From contig VZSR01001477.1 of the NCBI GenBank assembly GCA_013398615.1, forward strand, positions 808,556 through 872,555: DNA of 64,000 nt, written 5' to 3'. Positions within the stretch are counted from its first letter, which is position 1. Every line of letters starts with the position of its first letter. A program made the translations under genes and the position numbers. The stretch comes from Brachypodius melanocephalos (Eukaryota; Chordata; Aves; Passeriformes; Pycnonotidae). The notes beneath the pieces are model-generated. The model was not told the DNA's origin. It saw only the letters and a program-made list of their open reading frames with translations, and did not search any database. Shown one piece after another: positions 12,541 to 25,870 of the stretch.

Positions 12541-13112
12541 GTCAAGTGGGGTTCCTCAGGGGTTGGTATTATTTAACATCCAGCAATTTGGCTGTTTAAC
12601 ATCCTTGTTGGAGACATGGGCAGTGGAATCAAGTGCATCTCATCAAGTTTGCAAATGACACCAAGCTGTGTGGTGTGGTCAGTGTGCTGGAGGGAAGGGA
12701 TGCCATCCAGAGGGATCTTGACAGGCTTGAGAGATGGGCCCATAAGAACCTCATGAAGTTCAGCAAGGCCAAGAGGAAGGTACTGTATCTGGTTGGGGCA
12801 ATGCCAAGCACAAACACAGGCTTGGCAGAGAATGGATTGAGATGAGCCCTGGGGAGAAGGACAAGGGGGAGTGGTCTCAAACTGAAGGAGGGTAGCTTTA
12901 GATTAGATGCTAGGAAAAAATGGTGAGGCACTGGAACAAGTTGCCAGAGAGGTTATGGACTCCTCATCCCAGGGAGTGTTCAAGCCCAAGCTGGATAGGG
13001 CTCTAAGACCTGGTCTAGGAGAGGGTATCCCAGTCCGTGGCAGGAGTATTGGTACAAGATGATCTTCAAGGTCCCTTCCAATCCACACCATTCTATGATT
13101 CTATGATTCTAG
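12541..13112 (+). mobile_element. CR1 LINE, plus strand, 5'-truncated
   Basis: Starts in the reverse-transcriptase palm and ends in the CR1 tail CATTCTATGATTCTATGATT. The frame from 12,633 contains LIKFANDTKLCGVV, followed by DLDRLERWAHKNLMKF, then SKAKRKVLYL. This is the CR1 block that normally carries the catalytic FADD; here the second residue of that pair's first aspartate is asparagine (FAND), so the copy would be inactive. After about 12,840 it skips to the 3' region (GAAGGAGGGTAGCTTTAGAT, then ACTGGAACAAGTTGCCAGAG), implying an internal deletion. Confidence 0.93.
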
Positions 13113-16100
13113 ATTTGATTCATGACTTGTAAAATCATGCCACAAAAATTTTTGTGCTGTTTTAGTTTCTGGGATTTTAGTTTCAAGGGTTTTTTTCTGA
13201 TTAAATATTAGGTATATTTTATGGTAAGTTATCTTCTTCATTGATGTTATTCATTACTGTTAAAGTGCTTAATATCTGCTCAGAGTTAACATGCTTTTGC
13301 TGTGTCTTGATGGACTTAAAATCTTGAAACTCTGTGTCCTGTGATGGCATAAAATCTGCACAGGGGAAGCATGCTGTATGTATTTGGCTTTGTGGTAGCA
13401 ATATGTCTTTTAAATGACTGGAGTACTTATTGGCTTATATTTACTTTTTTCCTAAAAACTATCTTAAATATGTCATTATATTGGCAGACATCACTGGTAC
13501 TAAGGGCAAATGGTAAAATAAGACCAGCAACAAGACCTCCCTGCTTGTGTGTGAACTAGCCAACTTAGTGTGGCACTTCAGATTCTCCTTTCCCAGGGAA
13601 GTAACTGAATACCAATCATTGTTAGTATCTTAAAATCTCTTTATCCCGTGCATCTTAGCATTCTCACTGATATCTGTTCTCCTTCTTCCTGATATATAGT
13701 CTAGTGCACTGAAAAGAGGGGAATTCTTGCTAGGCCGTGGGCCATGAAGAATTTTCAGTATTTGTAAGCAAATCAGAACAGAGGTATAGTTGTCTAGACA
13801 CTTAAACCGGCCACCTAACCCTTAGAGCTGTGATTTTAGCTCCCTAAGTTTCTGAACTCCATTCAAATTTTGAGTTCCCAAATCCTGCCAGATGGGAGCA
13901 TGGCTTAATTCTCTGGGAACCCAGCTGCAGTTCTCTCCCTATCTGAAATAACCAACTCAGTAGATTGCTGGGTCTATATTCTGTATCTACAGGCAACTGC
14001 TGAATAAGTTGGTTTCTTTGAATTTGTTTATCGCTGCTTGTTATCTCTGTCAATGTTGTATTTCAGTGTACTTTGAGATAGAGTAAAATCCTTGTGAGAT
14101 TTAGGATGCCTCAGAGAAGCTACACCACAGTTATGCTTCTTGTTACTTTCTCTCTTAAATTAATTCCTGATGATCAGAAAGATTAGTAAGCACCAGACAT
14201 CCTGAGAGGCATAGGCTATGAAAAATTACTGTGCGCCGTATCTTCTCTTCGCAAGTCTTTCTCCATTCAAGAGCTCTAAAGCATTTTCTTCACAGGAATT
14301 CCAGAGCACATTATCATTAAACTCAGACATCTAAGGAAATCCACCAACGTAATGAAGATTGGCCTCAAACTGTTGAAACATGCTGTTGTACACTGATCTT
14401 CCCAGTATAAACCTACATTCTCTTCAAGGCTGTCTGCAATGTCTGTATCAAACTGGAAACAAATAGACACTTGTCTCACATTTACAGTGATGCTGTTCAT
14501 GAAATGAGCAAGAGAATGACATTCCACTCTCTGCTTTATACTAAAAGGCAACAGAACCCTTAGAATGGGTATGCCAAACATTCAAAGATTTCTCCTGATA
14601 CCATTATTGAAATCCTTTGAAGAGATTTTTTCAGTCAGTTCAGTCTGTTATTTCCTTCAGTCACTGACTATCGTCGACAGATCTACAGTGTCAGGTGGTT
14701 TATGTTCCACAGTTGGACCTTTCTCACTTGTCCAAATAGTAAATTACTTCAACTAATTGCTAGGAGCGCTAGCTACTCCTAGGTTTATTTCTGGATTTTA
14801 TAGTTAATTTGTTTTATCCAAGTGGAATCCTGCTATATACTATAATTTTCTCAGAAATGTTCATTTGAAGTACACCAGAAAATAGTTTCTAGATTACCAA
14901 TTGAATGTAAAAGAAATTGAAATTGTACTGTGTGACTGTGGTCTTGGGTAGGAAAGCACAGTGTATGCCAGGTTACATCATGAGGTGCACTCTTGGCCAG
15001 AATTTGATAATTCACAAATACAAAACACATAGACATGGAGAAAATATCTCAGAGATTTGCAGTTACCATAAAGTGTATTGCTGTCCTTTATAAACCATAG
15101 AAAGAAATATACTTATGTTATTTAACTGGAATACAAGGAAACTGGAACTTTCAGTAAGTAAACAGGAGAGTCACATTTTAAACTTGCCTTACAATTTAGG
15201 AACTAGCTGCAAAAGTGACAATTTTTTGGGAAGCAACCCTCTGATACACTGTTCACCCCAGAAAATCAAGCTGTTTCCTACACAACATTTAGTTTGTACC
15301 TGTTCTATAATCCAAGTCTGTGCTTGTTTTGGTGTGGTTTGTTTTGGTTCGTTGGTTGGGTTTTTTGGGTTTTTGTTTTTTTCTTTTTCTTTTTGGTGTA
15401 ATAATTGATTAATATATTATCTCTTTTCAATGTTTTGCAATTACAGTCACAGTGGTTATGTGTAATAAGCAAGGACTTTTTATTTCTTCTTGTAACTACC
15501 ACATGCTAACAAGATACAACTATTTAGTATCATTGTTTAAGATTAACAAAGACTGTCCAAAAGCAAAATGTCAGTTCTGAATTTTGCTTGTTTATCTGTG
15601 GATTAAAAAATTCTGCATGTGAAACCTGTGAAACTCCTAAGTTTTCCTTAGAAAATTCTCAGATTTATACAAGTCTCTTTCTTTTTGTATCTTGACCAGT
15701 ATGCACTTACTGATGTAGATAAAGATGTTGTCAGGGTAGCTGGTATTGGGTTTCACATGGAATTTATCAGGAAAATCAAGATGCACTAAATCTACTGAGC
15801 CAACAAATCAGATTGTTAGACTGAAGCCGAGATGGCCTTAACACACTGTCAACTCTTTCATGACTCACTGATGAAAAGAGCAAAGCTGTCTGCTTCCTGA
15901 ATAACTCAGTAGTGTCTGGCACTGAGAGAGAAAATTCCAAAGCAGAAAGAAGCAGTGATCACCTCTCTCGATTATACAAACCTTCAGAAACAATAATTAA
16001 AATGTACAGTTGTAAATCTATGCTGTTTATTACACCTCCTATTATTAGAGTAATGAATAAAGACTGACAGCAGAAGCAACCATGCTGTTTCTCAACTATA

Positions 16101-18672
16101 AATCCTAAATTCACTTGTTAGTCTTTAGTCTTTAGAAAGGCTAAAGTCATCAAGAGGACACATAGATGTTAAAAACTGCAAAAAGAGCTGTACATTGCTT
16201 GAATAAATGTGCCATTTGCTTTTTTATATTCTGAGGCATGGGCATCAATTCAAAGAACACAACTCACAAAATACTCAATGAGCAGCATATAAAACAAGTT
16301 TTATCAATTTTAAGCTCTCCAGTGTTTATTGACACACCATTATTAGCTAATACAAAAATGTTTTCCTTTCACAGAAATTTTAGTATTAATTAGAGAATAT
16401 GAATAATGGTAGAGAGTCATATAGTAAAAATGCACATCATTAAGATTACACCTAGACAAACTCTTGGGATAAGTAAAACATGTCTGTCCAACAATGTAGC
16501 AAAGACCTGCATTGTATTTTGAGTCACTGGCTAATTTCTGTTGATTTCCAAGGGAGCAGGCTTGGATACAAAAGCATCTGCTGAAGACAAACAATGTGGA
16601 TGATCAAATACCTTTAGTACAAGGGCAGTTCCAAATTTACATTTCTGAAGGTGAAGAGATCGTTTACGCTTCCTTTATTCATGCGTATTGAAGATGAACA
16701 GTATAGAAATAATTGTGAATGCTGGTGCATCATTGAAATCTTCCTGACATGTAAGAGAAGGTTTAAATGGCTTTTTGTTTTTTTGATTTTTTTTTTAATT
16801 TCAGATAATATGTTTGAATGCATCCAGACTCTCGGGATTTTCTCTTCGCCTCTCATTAATCCTTAACAATGAGGGCACTAACTACAGTAACAGAGTTAAA
16901 TGGCACTTTTTGTTCCTAAGAACAACTGAAGTATCACAATCTGTACTTTGTCTGAATCCAATGGTATATTTCTCATGAACACCATTATAACTGATTCTAT
17001 TAATAAGGAAAGTAAGATTTAGCCTTAATTCTTAAAAAGAGGAACACTTGCCACAGTGCTTTAACAGAATATTTTCATAGCAAGACTGCAGTTTGTATTC
17101 ACTTTCAATTTTCCCCTGTGTTTGCTTTCCTGTCTTTCTTCTATGCAGATATTTTATAAAATATTGTAAAACAAAAAATTGAATTTATATGAGGGGCATG
17201 TTTCCCCAGTTAGCTACCTCTATCAGCACTTTGTAGGCATCACATCCCTTATTCATGAACCATGTGTTAAAGAAAGGAATGCTAATTAATAACTCTTTCT
17301 GCACAGGCCAGAAATTCAATAGAACCTTTAAATGTTTGTTGTCAACAAAAATTATGACTTATTTTTATAATTCCACTTAGGATGGATTTTAAGACTGGAT
17401 TTCCATAGAAAACATTTTTAAGGTGATTTTATGAAAATATTTTACAGCAGGACTTGAAAATTGTGTAACTGGAGATAGAATCTCAGTGGAAAATTAAAAT
17501 AATATTTCAGGTTGTCTGGGGATCATTTAATACAAATCCTGTTTGTTGTGATTTAGCAACAACAGAAATTAATGAAGTGTAAAAGGTATCACAATTATTC
17601 ATTTACTTCTAGTTTATTGAAATATTACAGCCTCATATGCTGGTAGTTTACTTGTCTTTGGTGAACTGCACCTAAGATTTTGGAAGAGCAAATCTGGGAA
17701 CATTCATGTTTTTATGCATTAGTGTTTTACAGATCTGTTGAATGAAATAGAAGTGTATGATATGGTAAGCAATGTTGTGTTTCTCCATAAAAAAAGCTGC
17801 CAAAACAAATCCAAGTACATGCAAGAGAAGATTACAGTTCACAGTAAGCATTTAGTTTCTTTATCAGTTTGTCATCAGAAGTTAATGTCAGCTTAATTCA
17901 CTGCTTTTTAATCAGTTAAGGTTTGAGACCAGCTTCACATTTTGATTCTCCATCTCAGGAAAGGAAAGATAAATTCACTTTACACCAGGTAAAACTGCTG
18001 TATTATTACCTTGTGTTCCAGAGGCCACATAAGTCTGTTAGTCTGCGATTCCCCCGAATTAATTCTATGATCTGCAGCATCACCAGACTGTGGCACAGTG
18101 TTGCCCAGATATGGTTCTACTCCTGTATAGCCCAGGGGAGGAGCATGTATATGCTCTGAGCATTACCTGGGTGTTTGAGACAGGATAGCAAGGAAGAAGG
18201 AAAAAGTTTTATTACTCCTGTTCTCCCACCCACGGCTTGTGTTACACCTTTAAGCTCCTTGGGCCAAGTTTTCTCTTATTGTCTAAGGGTAGCAGTGAAC
18301 AGCTCACACAGTTCTTGAGGGTCAAGCATTGCTCCTGTGTATCTCTTCCATGTGATTGATGCCTGGGACATACTGCCACCAAAGGCTGGATAATTCCCTT
18401 TGTGGAAGTCAGCCTGATTTGTACCTGTTGTGTCCAGTCCTCACAGAGTAGCCTTATTAATGCAATGGTGTGGTCAGTTAGGGAACTGTTTTCTACAGGA
18501 AAATGGTGCAGGATTTACTTTCTTTTCTAGAAGTGACTCTGTGCTTTGCAGTATGGTGGGGCACACTGTTCCAGGTTGTTCTGAGCATTTTTTATTGAAC
18601 TGAAGTTCTTCCCTTGAACAGTGAAATCACAGGCTTGCCATTGAATATTGCAATACATCTTACCATTCCCAG
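13113..18672. other. AT-rich interval, no supported gene
   Basis: Mostly unique AT-rich sequence with scattered short open frames of chance length. Contains the G/T-rich tract at 15,328-15,397. Positions 17,920-18,500 are less AT-rich and could be an old repeat that I cannot name. Confidence 0.4.
15328..15397. repeat. G/T-rich low-complexity tract
   Basis: Runs of GGTTTGTTTTGG-type units grading into T-rich sequence. On the opposite strand it is an A/C-rich tract that generates a spurious lysine/asparagine/threonine-rich open frame. Confidence 0.9.
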
Positions 18673-18731
18673 GTTGCCTAGAGGATATTATTAAAAAGAA
18701 ACAAAACAAAACCAGTTTTGTGTTCAGACAG
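18673..18731 (+). other. Candidate internal exon, unassigned gene
   Basis: Acceptor CATCTTACCATTCCCAG and donor CAG|GTGAGTAT bracket 59 bases. Only one frame is open: two leading bases, then 19 codons reading CLEDIIKKKQNKTSFVFRQ, ending in phase 0. That is the phase at which the 21,529 block starts, so the two can be joined. Against this, it lies inside a 173-codon minus-strand open frame (19,048-18,527) that I also could not identify. The low-complexity AAAC-rich content may inflate how protein-like it looks. Confidence 0.35.
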
Positions 18732-21528
18732 GTGAGTATTTTTATGTGTAATAAATCATAAATATCCCCCCTTGTTGGCAGAAGAGCACATACACTATGT
18801 GCATTATCACTACATTTGCATTCTGACAACACTCTTAACAACAAAATGCTCTTCAAAGTGCTTTTCAAGAACTGAACTTCACTCTTGAAACATCTCCTCA
18901 GGGCAGCTATCTTTTGGATTATAAATGTAGTTTTTATCTCTAATTTCCATGGACTTTTCACCTTTTTTGGGGTTTTTTCTTCAGTTGAGGGATAATGGAG
19001 TGTTAGAGAGAAGTACCATTTTCCAGTTGAAGTAAAAGTTTGTAACACATATTTTGGAATAATTTAAATAAGGTTTCATACAGATAAGAGACCTGAATTT
19101 TATTTTGTAGATACTGAAAATGTCTGTTCCCACTGCAAAGTTTTAAACTTAGAAAGTTCTAATGTCAATATACACAGTCAATATATGCAGCTTGTATGGC
19201 TTTCAAAAACAGTGATATGCTAAGCAATGTGAATTCCAGTGCTCTGCTTTCCCAAAAACCTAAGCAAATTATTCTAGACAGGCATTTTTATGTAACAAAA
19301 AATCCCTAATGTTTGTTGCAAAAGCCAGCTACAGACATACTAATATTTTAAAGTTTTTTTTTTCTTTCTTTGTATCTAATCAATGTATCTTTTGTTGAAA
19401 GTGACCTTAGAAGTGTTTATACTCAGCTTCTGAAAAATTGCGTATTTGTTGGCTTAAAATGCCAGGGTTTTTTACCTCTGCGATTTGTTGCTCAGTTGCC
19501 CTAAAAAGCAGACAGGTAATAAATTACTTCCCATACAAAACAAGGATGATTCAGTAAACCCTATAAGAAGAATATTACAAAGCATTCTCATTTTTTGAAC
19601 TGAATGTCACCTTTCCTTGTAAAAAGAATATTTTTCATCTAGTGTCTATATCCTGCGTAGAAGAATAGGAAAACATTTCCAACAGACTGATTGATTAATT
19701 TAATTTTTCACTTGGTTTATGTGAATTCTGATCCTAGGTATAAACTACATTATCTACTTATATCTAATTTAAACCCTATTTGAAGAGCTAAAAAGCAGCC
19801 TGCAAGATTCCTACCTGATTCTGTCTTATTGCTGTGATTCTTCCCCGATGTGAATTGTACTAACAGATCCTATTTATCTCTCGTACTTGTTGTCTTGATG
19901 GATACATTCATTTCTTCAGGGAATAACTTGGCCTGCAGATGTTTCACAAATGGTATGGAACAATTATTTTCTACTGCTTTGTTTTCTGACTGGATAATTT
20001 TTGCAGTAAAGCAAGATCTGTTTGTGCAGACATTGGTTCATCTGCTTATCCTCACTGCTTTAGTCCAGTCTAGGCACTGCATTGTAGTACAAAAAAGTGG
20101 GAGATCTCTTCCAGGATCATAAGTTAGCAACAATGGCAGATTAAATATAGATTAATGATGGTATGTGAATCATATTTTCTGCTACTATAAGAGCATCTGA
20201 TCAAAATTATCAGTTGTAACTACTCACTTAATGAAGAGCATTTACAAAAGTATTCATGGAACATATACAGCAAAGCCAAATAAATAATTTTTTTTAAAAT
20301 GAATTAGTTAAAGAGAGTAAACATTTCTGAAACATATTTACCCCAGACTTTTCTGCAATATCAGTATGCTATGTGTAATATACATATCTAATATTTATGT
20401 TTGTATCATGATCAAATTAAGTATGCTGTGAACCAATACCAGAGAATCTAGGAAGGAAATTCAGACATTTGATGCCAGAAAGAACACTGCATGATAGGCA
20501 GACTGAACATTGAAAGAAAGTGCAGAAAAACAGCCAAATATGTGGCAAATCAGACATGCCACAGAATGTTTTGGAAACACAGCAACAGCAACAATGGAAA
20601 CTTTTTAGACTTTGTTTAGCTAAAACAGAAAACAAAAGCAAGACTGATTGAATTAATTAATGAAAAAAAAATGTTGACCATTTGGAACATAGCAAATGTA
20701 AACCAAAATAATTGAACAGAATATAAATTAGAGTTCTTTCCAGTTAGTGTATCTATTTTTATACACTGTATGCTCAACAGACACAAAATTTTATAAATAA
20801 TTATCTCTAATGGGAATACTCAAAGCCAACTTAGTGAACATTAAAGATGTGAGGCTACATGTTTGACTCAAATATGCTTGAATATAACTATTTGATTTAG
20901 AAAAATTATCATGTGTGTACTGTCATGGTGTATAAATACACCCCTTGCAGCATTGTGCTTTAAATGGCACAGAGTGATGAATTTCTGTAATTGATTTTAC
21001 TGTGTCTAGATCTGTTTCACAGTTTTTTACAAATACCTCAGGATTTGATGAAAGCTGCAAATTAGACAAAGCCATTAAAATGTTTCCATTAAGTTTTACC
21101 TTGTTTCTCTATTTTCATTTTCAATTTCATTTTTTCAGTTCTGGACAAGAAAGTCACCTTTCTTGTATTGTTTTAGTAAATATTCTCACTGCTGTCTCTT
21201 GAATATGAGATGAGGTAATACTGCCATGAAAGGAACATTTTCCCAATTTCAATCTGTTATGTCAATCATTAATACAGATCTAAACATTACATAGTAACCC
21301 CAGGAGCTTTTAAATTCCCATTTCCCATTCCCTTGTGCAAGCCTGTTTTCATGCTGTAGTGCTCAGGGAGGAAGCAGTGTTGAAAATCCTTGTTGGCTTT
21401 TCTTAGAATGTATTTTCTGCCTGCTTTTTTTCCTAATCACTCCTGTGACAAATCCAGTGTCTGAGCATGCTTTTTTGTATTTATTTGGCATGAGTGAGTC
21501 TTTTTGCATTGTTCTCCTGCACTAACAG

Positions 21529-21621
21529 TGTGAAATACTTAAGGAGGAGCAGTTTCAGCTCAGATCTGAACAAAGACTGCTTCATTCTATCCTGTCAGGC
21601 ATTCAGAAGCTAGTATTAATG
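21529..21621 (+). other. Candidate internal exon, unassigned gene
   Basis: Acceptor GTTCTCCTGCACTAACAG and donor ATG|GTGAGAG bracket exactly 93 bases, open in phase 0 for 31 codons. The peptide starts CEILKEEQFQLRSEQRLLHS and continues ILSGIQKLVLM, rich in E, Q, K, R and L with a heptad-like spacing of leucines that suggests a helical or coiled-coil segment. Phases agree with 18,673-18,731 upstream. Family not recognised. It is one of the better plus-strand exon candidates. Confidence 0.45.
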
Positions 21622-21639
21622 GTGAGAGCAAAAAGTGTT

Positions 21640-21656
21640 ATTTGTTTGTTTGTTTA
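21640..21656. repeat. Short (GTTT)n tract
   Basis: TTTGTTTGTTTGTTTAC, a four-unit simple repeat just downstream of the 21.5 kb exon candidate. Confidence 0.8.
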
Positions 21657-21659
21657 CAT

Positions 21660-24600
21660 TAATGCATTTCCTGCTTTCTTAACAGCATGGTTCACCTCCA
21701 ACACTGTTTGAGTGGGATAATACTTGTTAAATTGAAGAGATCCTTTGTAGCCACTTGACTCCAAGCGTTTCAAGGAAAGATGCCAAATGTGATTTCTTGG
21801 GGCTGTACCTTAATGCAAAAAATACTGGCAAGAGGAAGAAAGGGTTGGAGTTCACAAACAACTTCCACATACCAGGAAAGTCACCTTTACCTTCTGAAGA
21901 TTATATGTGAAGTGTTGCATGTTAGCAAGTTGTAGACAAAGACATTTGTGGCAATATTTTATAACTACGTTTACCAAGGATGCATGAAGGATACAAGATT
22001 TAACCAGCAACAAAGGTTTCTATTATTTTTGGGGAAACAGAGATAAGTGGTTAATCACATCCTTCCTCCAGTTATGCAGCTACTGAAAGGAGATTTTTGA
22101 ACCTTATGAAAGATATTCATTATATTTAGTACTTCTATATTAGTAGTAGTTCTGTGCATGCTCTTTTTCAAAAATTTATTAGTTTTCTTGAAATATTTTT
22201 AGATTTTCCTTTATTAGTATGACAGTTAGTCACCAGCCAAATAATCAGCATTTCTACCTGTATTCCTACTAGTCCAGGATTTCTTGTATAGCCTATGAAA
22301 AAGGAAAAAGTCAATTGATGGGGACAGTTCTCTGTGTGACCTATATAATCAAAACTTCCTCTACTCAATGAAAAATAGAAGGAATTTTCCTGATCTTTGT
22401 ACCATTATTATGGCACGTAGCAAGGACACCAGTACATTTTCTATTACAAACAAGTATCATCAATCCAGACTAGTTCTCATACATTTTTCTCCTAGGAAGT
22501 TAATTTAAGGATTTTTATTATTAATAAAAATGCTTTCTTTTTTTGATAGCAGCAAGCAGGAGGGGGAAAAAGGAGAAAATCAACCAATTTGCACAATATA
22601 TTATTTACCATATAAACCAAATTTTGAATGTCAGTATCAAGCCTTCAAGGCATGAACTTTTAAAGCCACCACCCCACATTAACTAAGGAATGTTATAGTT
22701 ATCTTAGTAAAATCCTTATATTTGCCAAGAAAATAAGCTTAAATTTTGTCTGCTAGGTTTCCCTTCTTTGAGATTTTACTTTTGGGTCTATGTACACATA
22801 AACATGTGTCATATGCTTCTATATTTTTAAAGTCCTACCTAGACTTTAAAAGTCTTACTGGAAAAGAAAACTCTGAATTCAAAGTGTTGAACTCTTGGTC
22901 GACTGGAATTGGCTCATGTATGGTTTCAGGTTCCATAAGCCTCTTTGTTAACCTTTGACTTACTCCCGTTCAAAGCATTGTCTACACTGTAGATTGCCAA
23001 AAATGGGGAGTGCTTGACAGGCTTATTGTAGAAACTCAGTATGGATTGTTTTCTCCTCAAGAAAACTTAGGTTATATTATACCACAATAATTGCAGAAGG
23101 ATGACAATGTCACCTTGCCAGGCTTCTGGCAATTTTCCAGTCTTCTAAGCTTGCAGACCTCAGAAATCCATTTAGCTTCCCACAGAATATAAATTTTAGT
23201 ATTTGCACATGGATTTAGCTCACAACTGAATGTTTCCTGTTCAAAGTTCTTTTTCCTCCGAACACAGGCAGAATATATGTGAAGGTTCAGGGAAAATCTG
23301 CAGAGCTCTCTTCTGTGAGTGGAAGGAAGAGAGATGCTACAGGGCCATGTAACAAGGGATGGAAAAAATTGGTTTTATACTGATGTGTGCTGTAACTCAC
23401 TGACTGTCACAGATAATCAGTTTTTCTCTGCTATCACCCCAGGCCTCCTGTGTCTCTATATATGACTGGCTCCAAAGGCACAGGGTTCCACATCTCTCCT
23501 CCCATCTTTTGTAAGGTTATCTTCCTGCCCTGTTCGCTGTAACTCACAGCCTCTCAATGCACACAGTGATGAGTGCAAAGCTGGCAGGAAGATGAGCATT
23601 AATATGGGATGAATGCTCACTTCAGCCTTTCCAGTGCAGCTTTGTGTCAGTATCCTGCTCACCACTTCACATCCACTCATCTGCATCCTCGTCTCTCACT
23701 GACTCCATTGCTTATGCATCCAAGGGCACTCAGGCTCACTGCATTAGGATGTTTTTATGTAAAAATGATGACATAGGAGATGTTCAGTCAGCACAGAGCC
23801 AACTCAGGTCTGGCAAAGCTTATCCAATCTAATTCATAGGTGACCTCCACTCGCTAGAATCAAAAGGGCTACATGATCCCTAGAGAGCCCTTCCAGAGCC
23901 ATATCTTTGTGTCTTTATCCCAGTGTATCATCTTCCATGTTTTACTTTCCTTATCAAAGCTAGAAATAGCAATTTACACAATGTCAGGTTTCAAATCTTC
24001 CCAGTCCTCTAGTCAACCACTGAAGCCTTTTGTGAATTATGAATTAAGGTTAGTACTGGCACTCATAGTGACATAAAGAATATGTTCATAGATGCTTCTT
24101 CCTAGCTTTGACCTTAAGAATATTGAAATACATTTCCATGCCTATTTTGCAAATGAAAGAATGAAGGTAAATGTAATAAACTATGTTCTGCAGAAGAGAC
24201 AGAGTGGAAATATAGGTCAGCTTGCTCACTTTTAGGACAATTACATTCACCTTTTCATGACAGGGCTTCTAAAGTAAAATATTCTTTGGTTAACCTGCAA
24301 CTTTCTCCCTGTCTACTTTAGCAATTTCATAGACTAAAATGACAATATAAGTTAAAGGTATATCTCACAGGAATAAAAAAAAATCAGTAGTATTTAAAGA
24401 GCACTTTAATACTTGAGTTTGAAAATCAGTTAAATATATACTGATATTCACCAAATGTGTATTTAAATTTGTACTCAGACCCAAAACTATTGTGATGATG
24501 CAATTCTGGGCTCTGAAATATGTAGGCAGGGAAAAAAATTACAGACTAATGGCAATCTTATTAGAAAATGAAAAAAAAAATTAAAGTTTATATTAAATAC

Positions 24601-25221
24601 CAAGAAGTCCTATATCACTGCATATCAAGGAAAATACACTGTTACACATCTTCAGCTTTGAATGAGGTTCCTTTGTGTAAGTTGCTAAACTAGTGGGGAG
24701 CTACAGATTTCACAAATCCTTCAAAGGCTGCAGGGAATGCACTGTGCTCTGCTGAGGCTCACTTTCTGCGTGTGCTGCCAGCTTGCAACTCAGGCACTGA
24801 GGTCATGCTCTGACTGCACACTGCAGTCAGGTTTAGAGTCTATAGTACAAGATCAAAAATCACGCAGTGTAAAGGCAGCATCAACACCCTGTGGAGTGCT
24901 CTTAATTTTACAAAACAGTATTTGTATGACTACACCTGATCTCGATCAAGAATGTGTTACCGGTGATCTGGAAATGCATTCCATTCCAGTGTTAATGACT
25001 GGGAGATTACAACCTAAAGCAGGCATTTGTCAAGCACTTTGATATTTATGCTTCCTAATGGATGCAGGATGCCAGAAAGGAAACTCAAAACCACAAACAC
25101 CAGGACAGACAGAAAAGGCACACTCTGAAACTCACAGAAGTGGAGTTCATGTTAGATGAAATGAGAGAGAGGTGTTAATCACAGAATGAACAGAGAGGAT
25201 ACAAGACTTTCCAACTTACAG
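21660..25221. other. AT-rich interval, no supported gene
   Basis: No recognised repeat or gene. Positions 23,440-23,860 are less AT-rich and have short open frames on both strands, but none looks like a known protein. A weak exon-like block at about 23,270-23,316 ends at a GTGAGT donor; it is too short to call. Confidence 0.4.
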
Positions 25222-25516
25222 AGGGGTGAAACACCTCAAATTTTGGAGGCTAAGTTCCAGTATAGCAAATCACATTGGAAATCTGAAACAAAAGATAATA
25301 ATTAATAGGGGATCCAATTTCAAATCTTCAAAAATTTACTTGGATTTTTACTTTGAAGAAGTGAAAGCAATTTTGACCCAGAAGATGCAAAATAAGATTA
25401 ACTACTGCAATAAGGAAGAAATAGTGTGTGGAGATGAAAATCAGCATACATGGAACAGTTCTGTGCATTGCGATAAACAACACAATTCCTGGCCTTCAGA
25501 AGAGAATGCACACACT
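25222..25516 (+). other. Candidate internal exon, 98 open codons, unassigned gene
   Basis: Acceptor GACTTTCCAACTTACAG is followed by a 295-base block: one leading base, then 98 uninterrupted codons, ending at ACT|GTAAGTAA, a near-consensus donor. Translation stops 24 bases past the donor, as expected where coding gives way to intron. In this AT-rich setting an open run of that length between two good splice sites is unlikely by chance in any one place. Internal stretches include YLDFYFEEVKAILTQKMQNK and ENQHTWNSSVHCDKQHNSW. Residues are polar and lysine-rich with several cysteines, and there is no membrane segment. I do not recognise the family. It lies 61 bases upstream of the assembly gap, so the next exon may be hidden. 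It cannot join 21,529-21,621 directly because the phases differ. Confidence 0.48.
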
Positions 25517-25577
25517 GTAAGTAATTACACCACATTGTAAGAGTTTACTGGTGCCAGGAGAGGATGAAGAAACAGGA

Positions 25578-25870
25578 NNNNNNNNNNNNNNNNNNNNNNN
25601 NNNNNNNNNNNNNNNNNNNNNNNNNNNNNNNNNNNNNNNNNNNNNNNNNNNNNNNNNNNNNNNNNNNNNNNNNNNNNNNNNNNNNNNNNNNNNNNNNNNN
25701 NNNNNNNNNNNNNNNNNNNNNNNNNNNNNNNNNNNNNNNNNNNNNNNNNNNNNNNNNNNNNNNNNNNNNNNNNNNNNNNNNNNNNNNNNNNNNNNNNNNN
25801 NNNNNNNNNNNNNNNNNNNNNNNNNNNNNNNNNNNNNNNNNNNNNNNNNNNNNNNNNNNNNNNNNNNNNN
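25578..25870. other. Assembly gap (293 Ns)
   Basis: Run of 293 undetermined bases. Protein predictions crossing it are meaningless. Confidence 1.

Noticed and set aside
18527..19048. 173-codon minus-strand open frame
   Set aside because: No recognisable motif or splice support; a frame of this length is only mildly unexpected in a 64 kb window.
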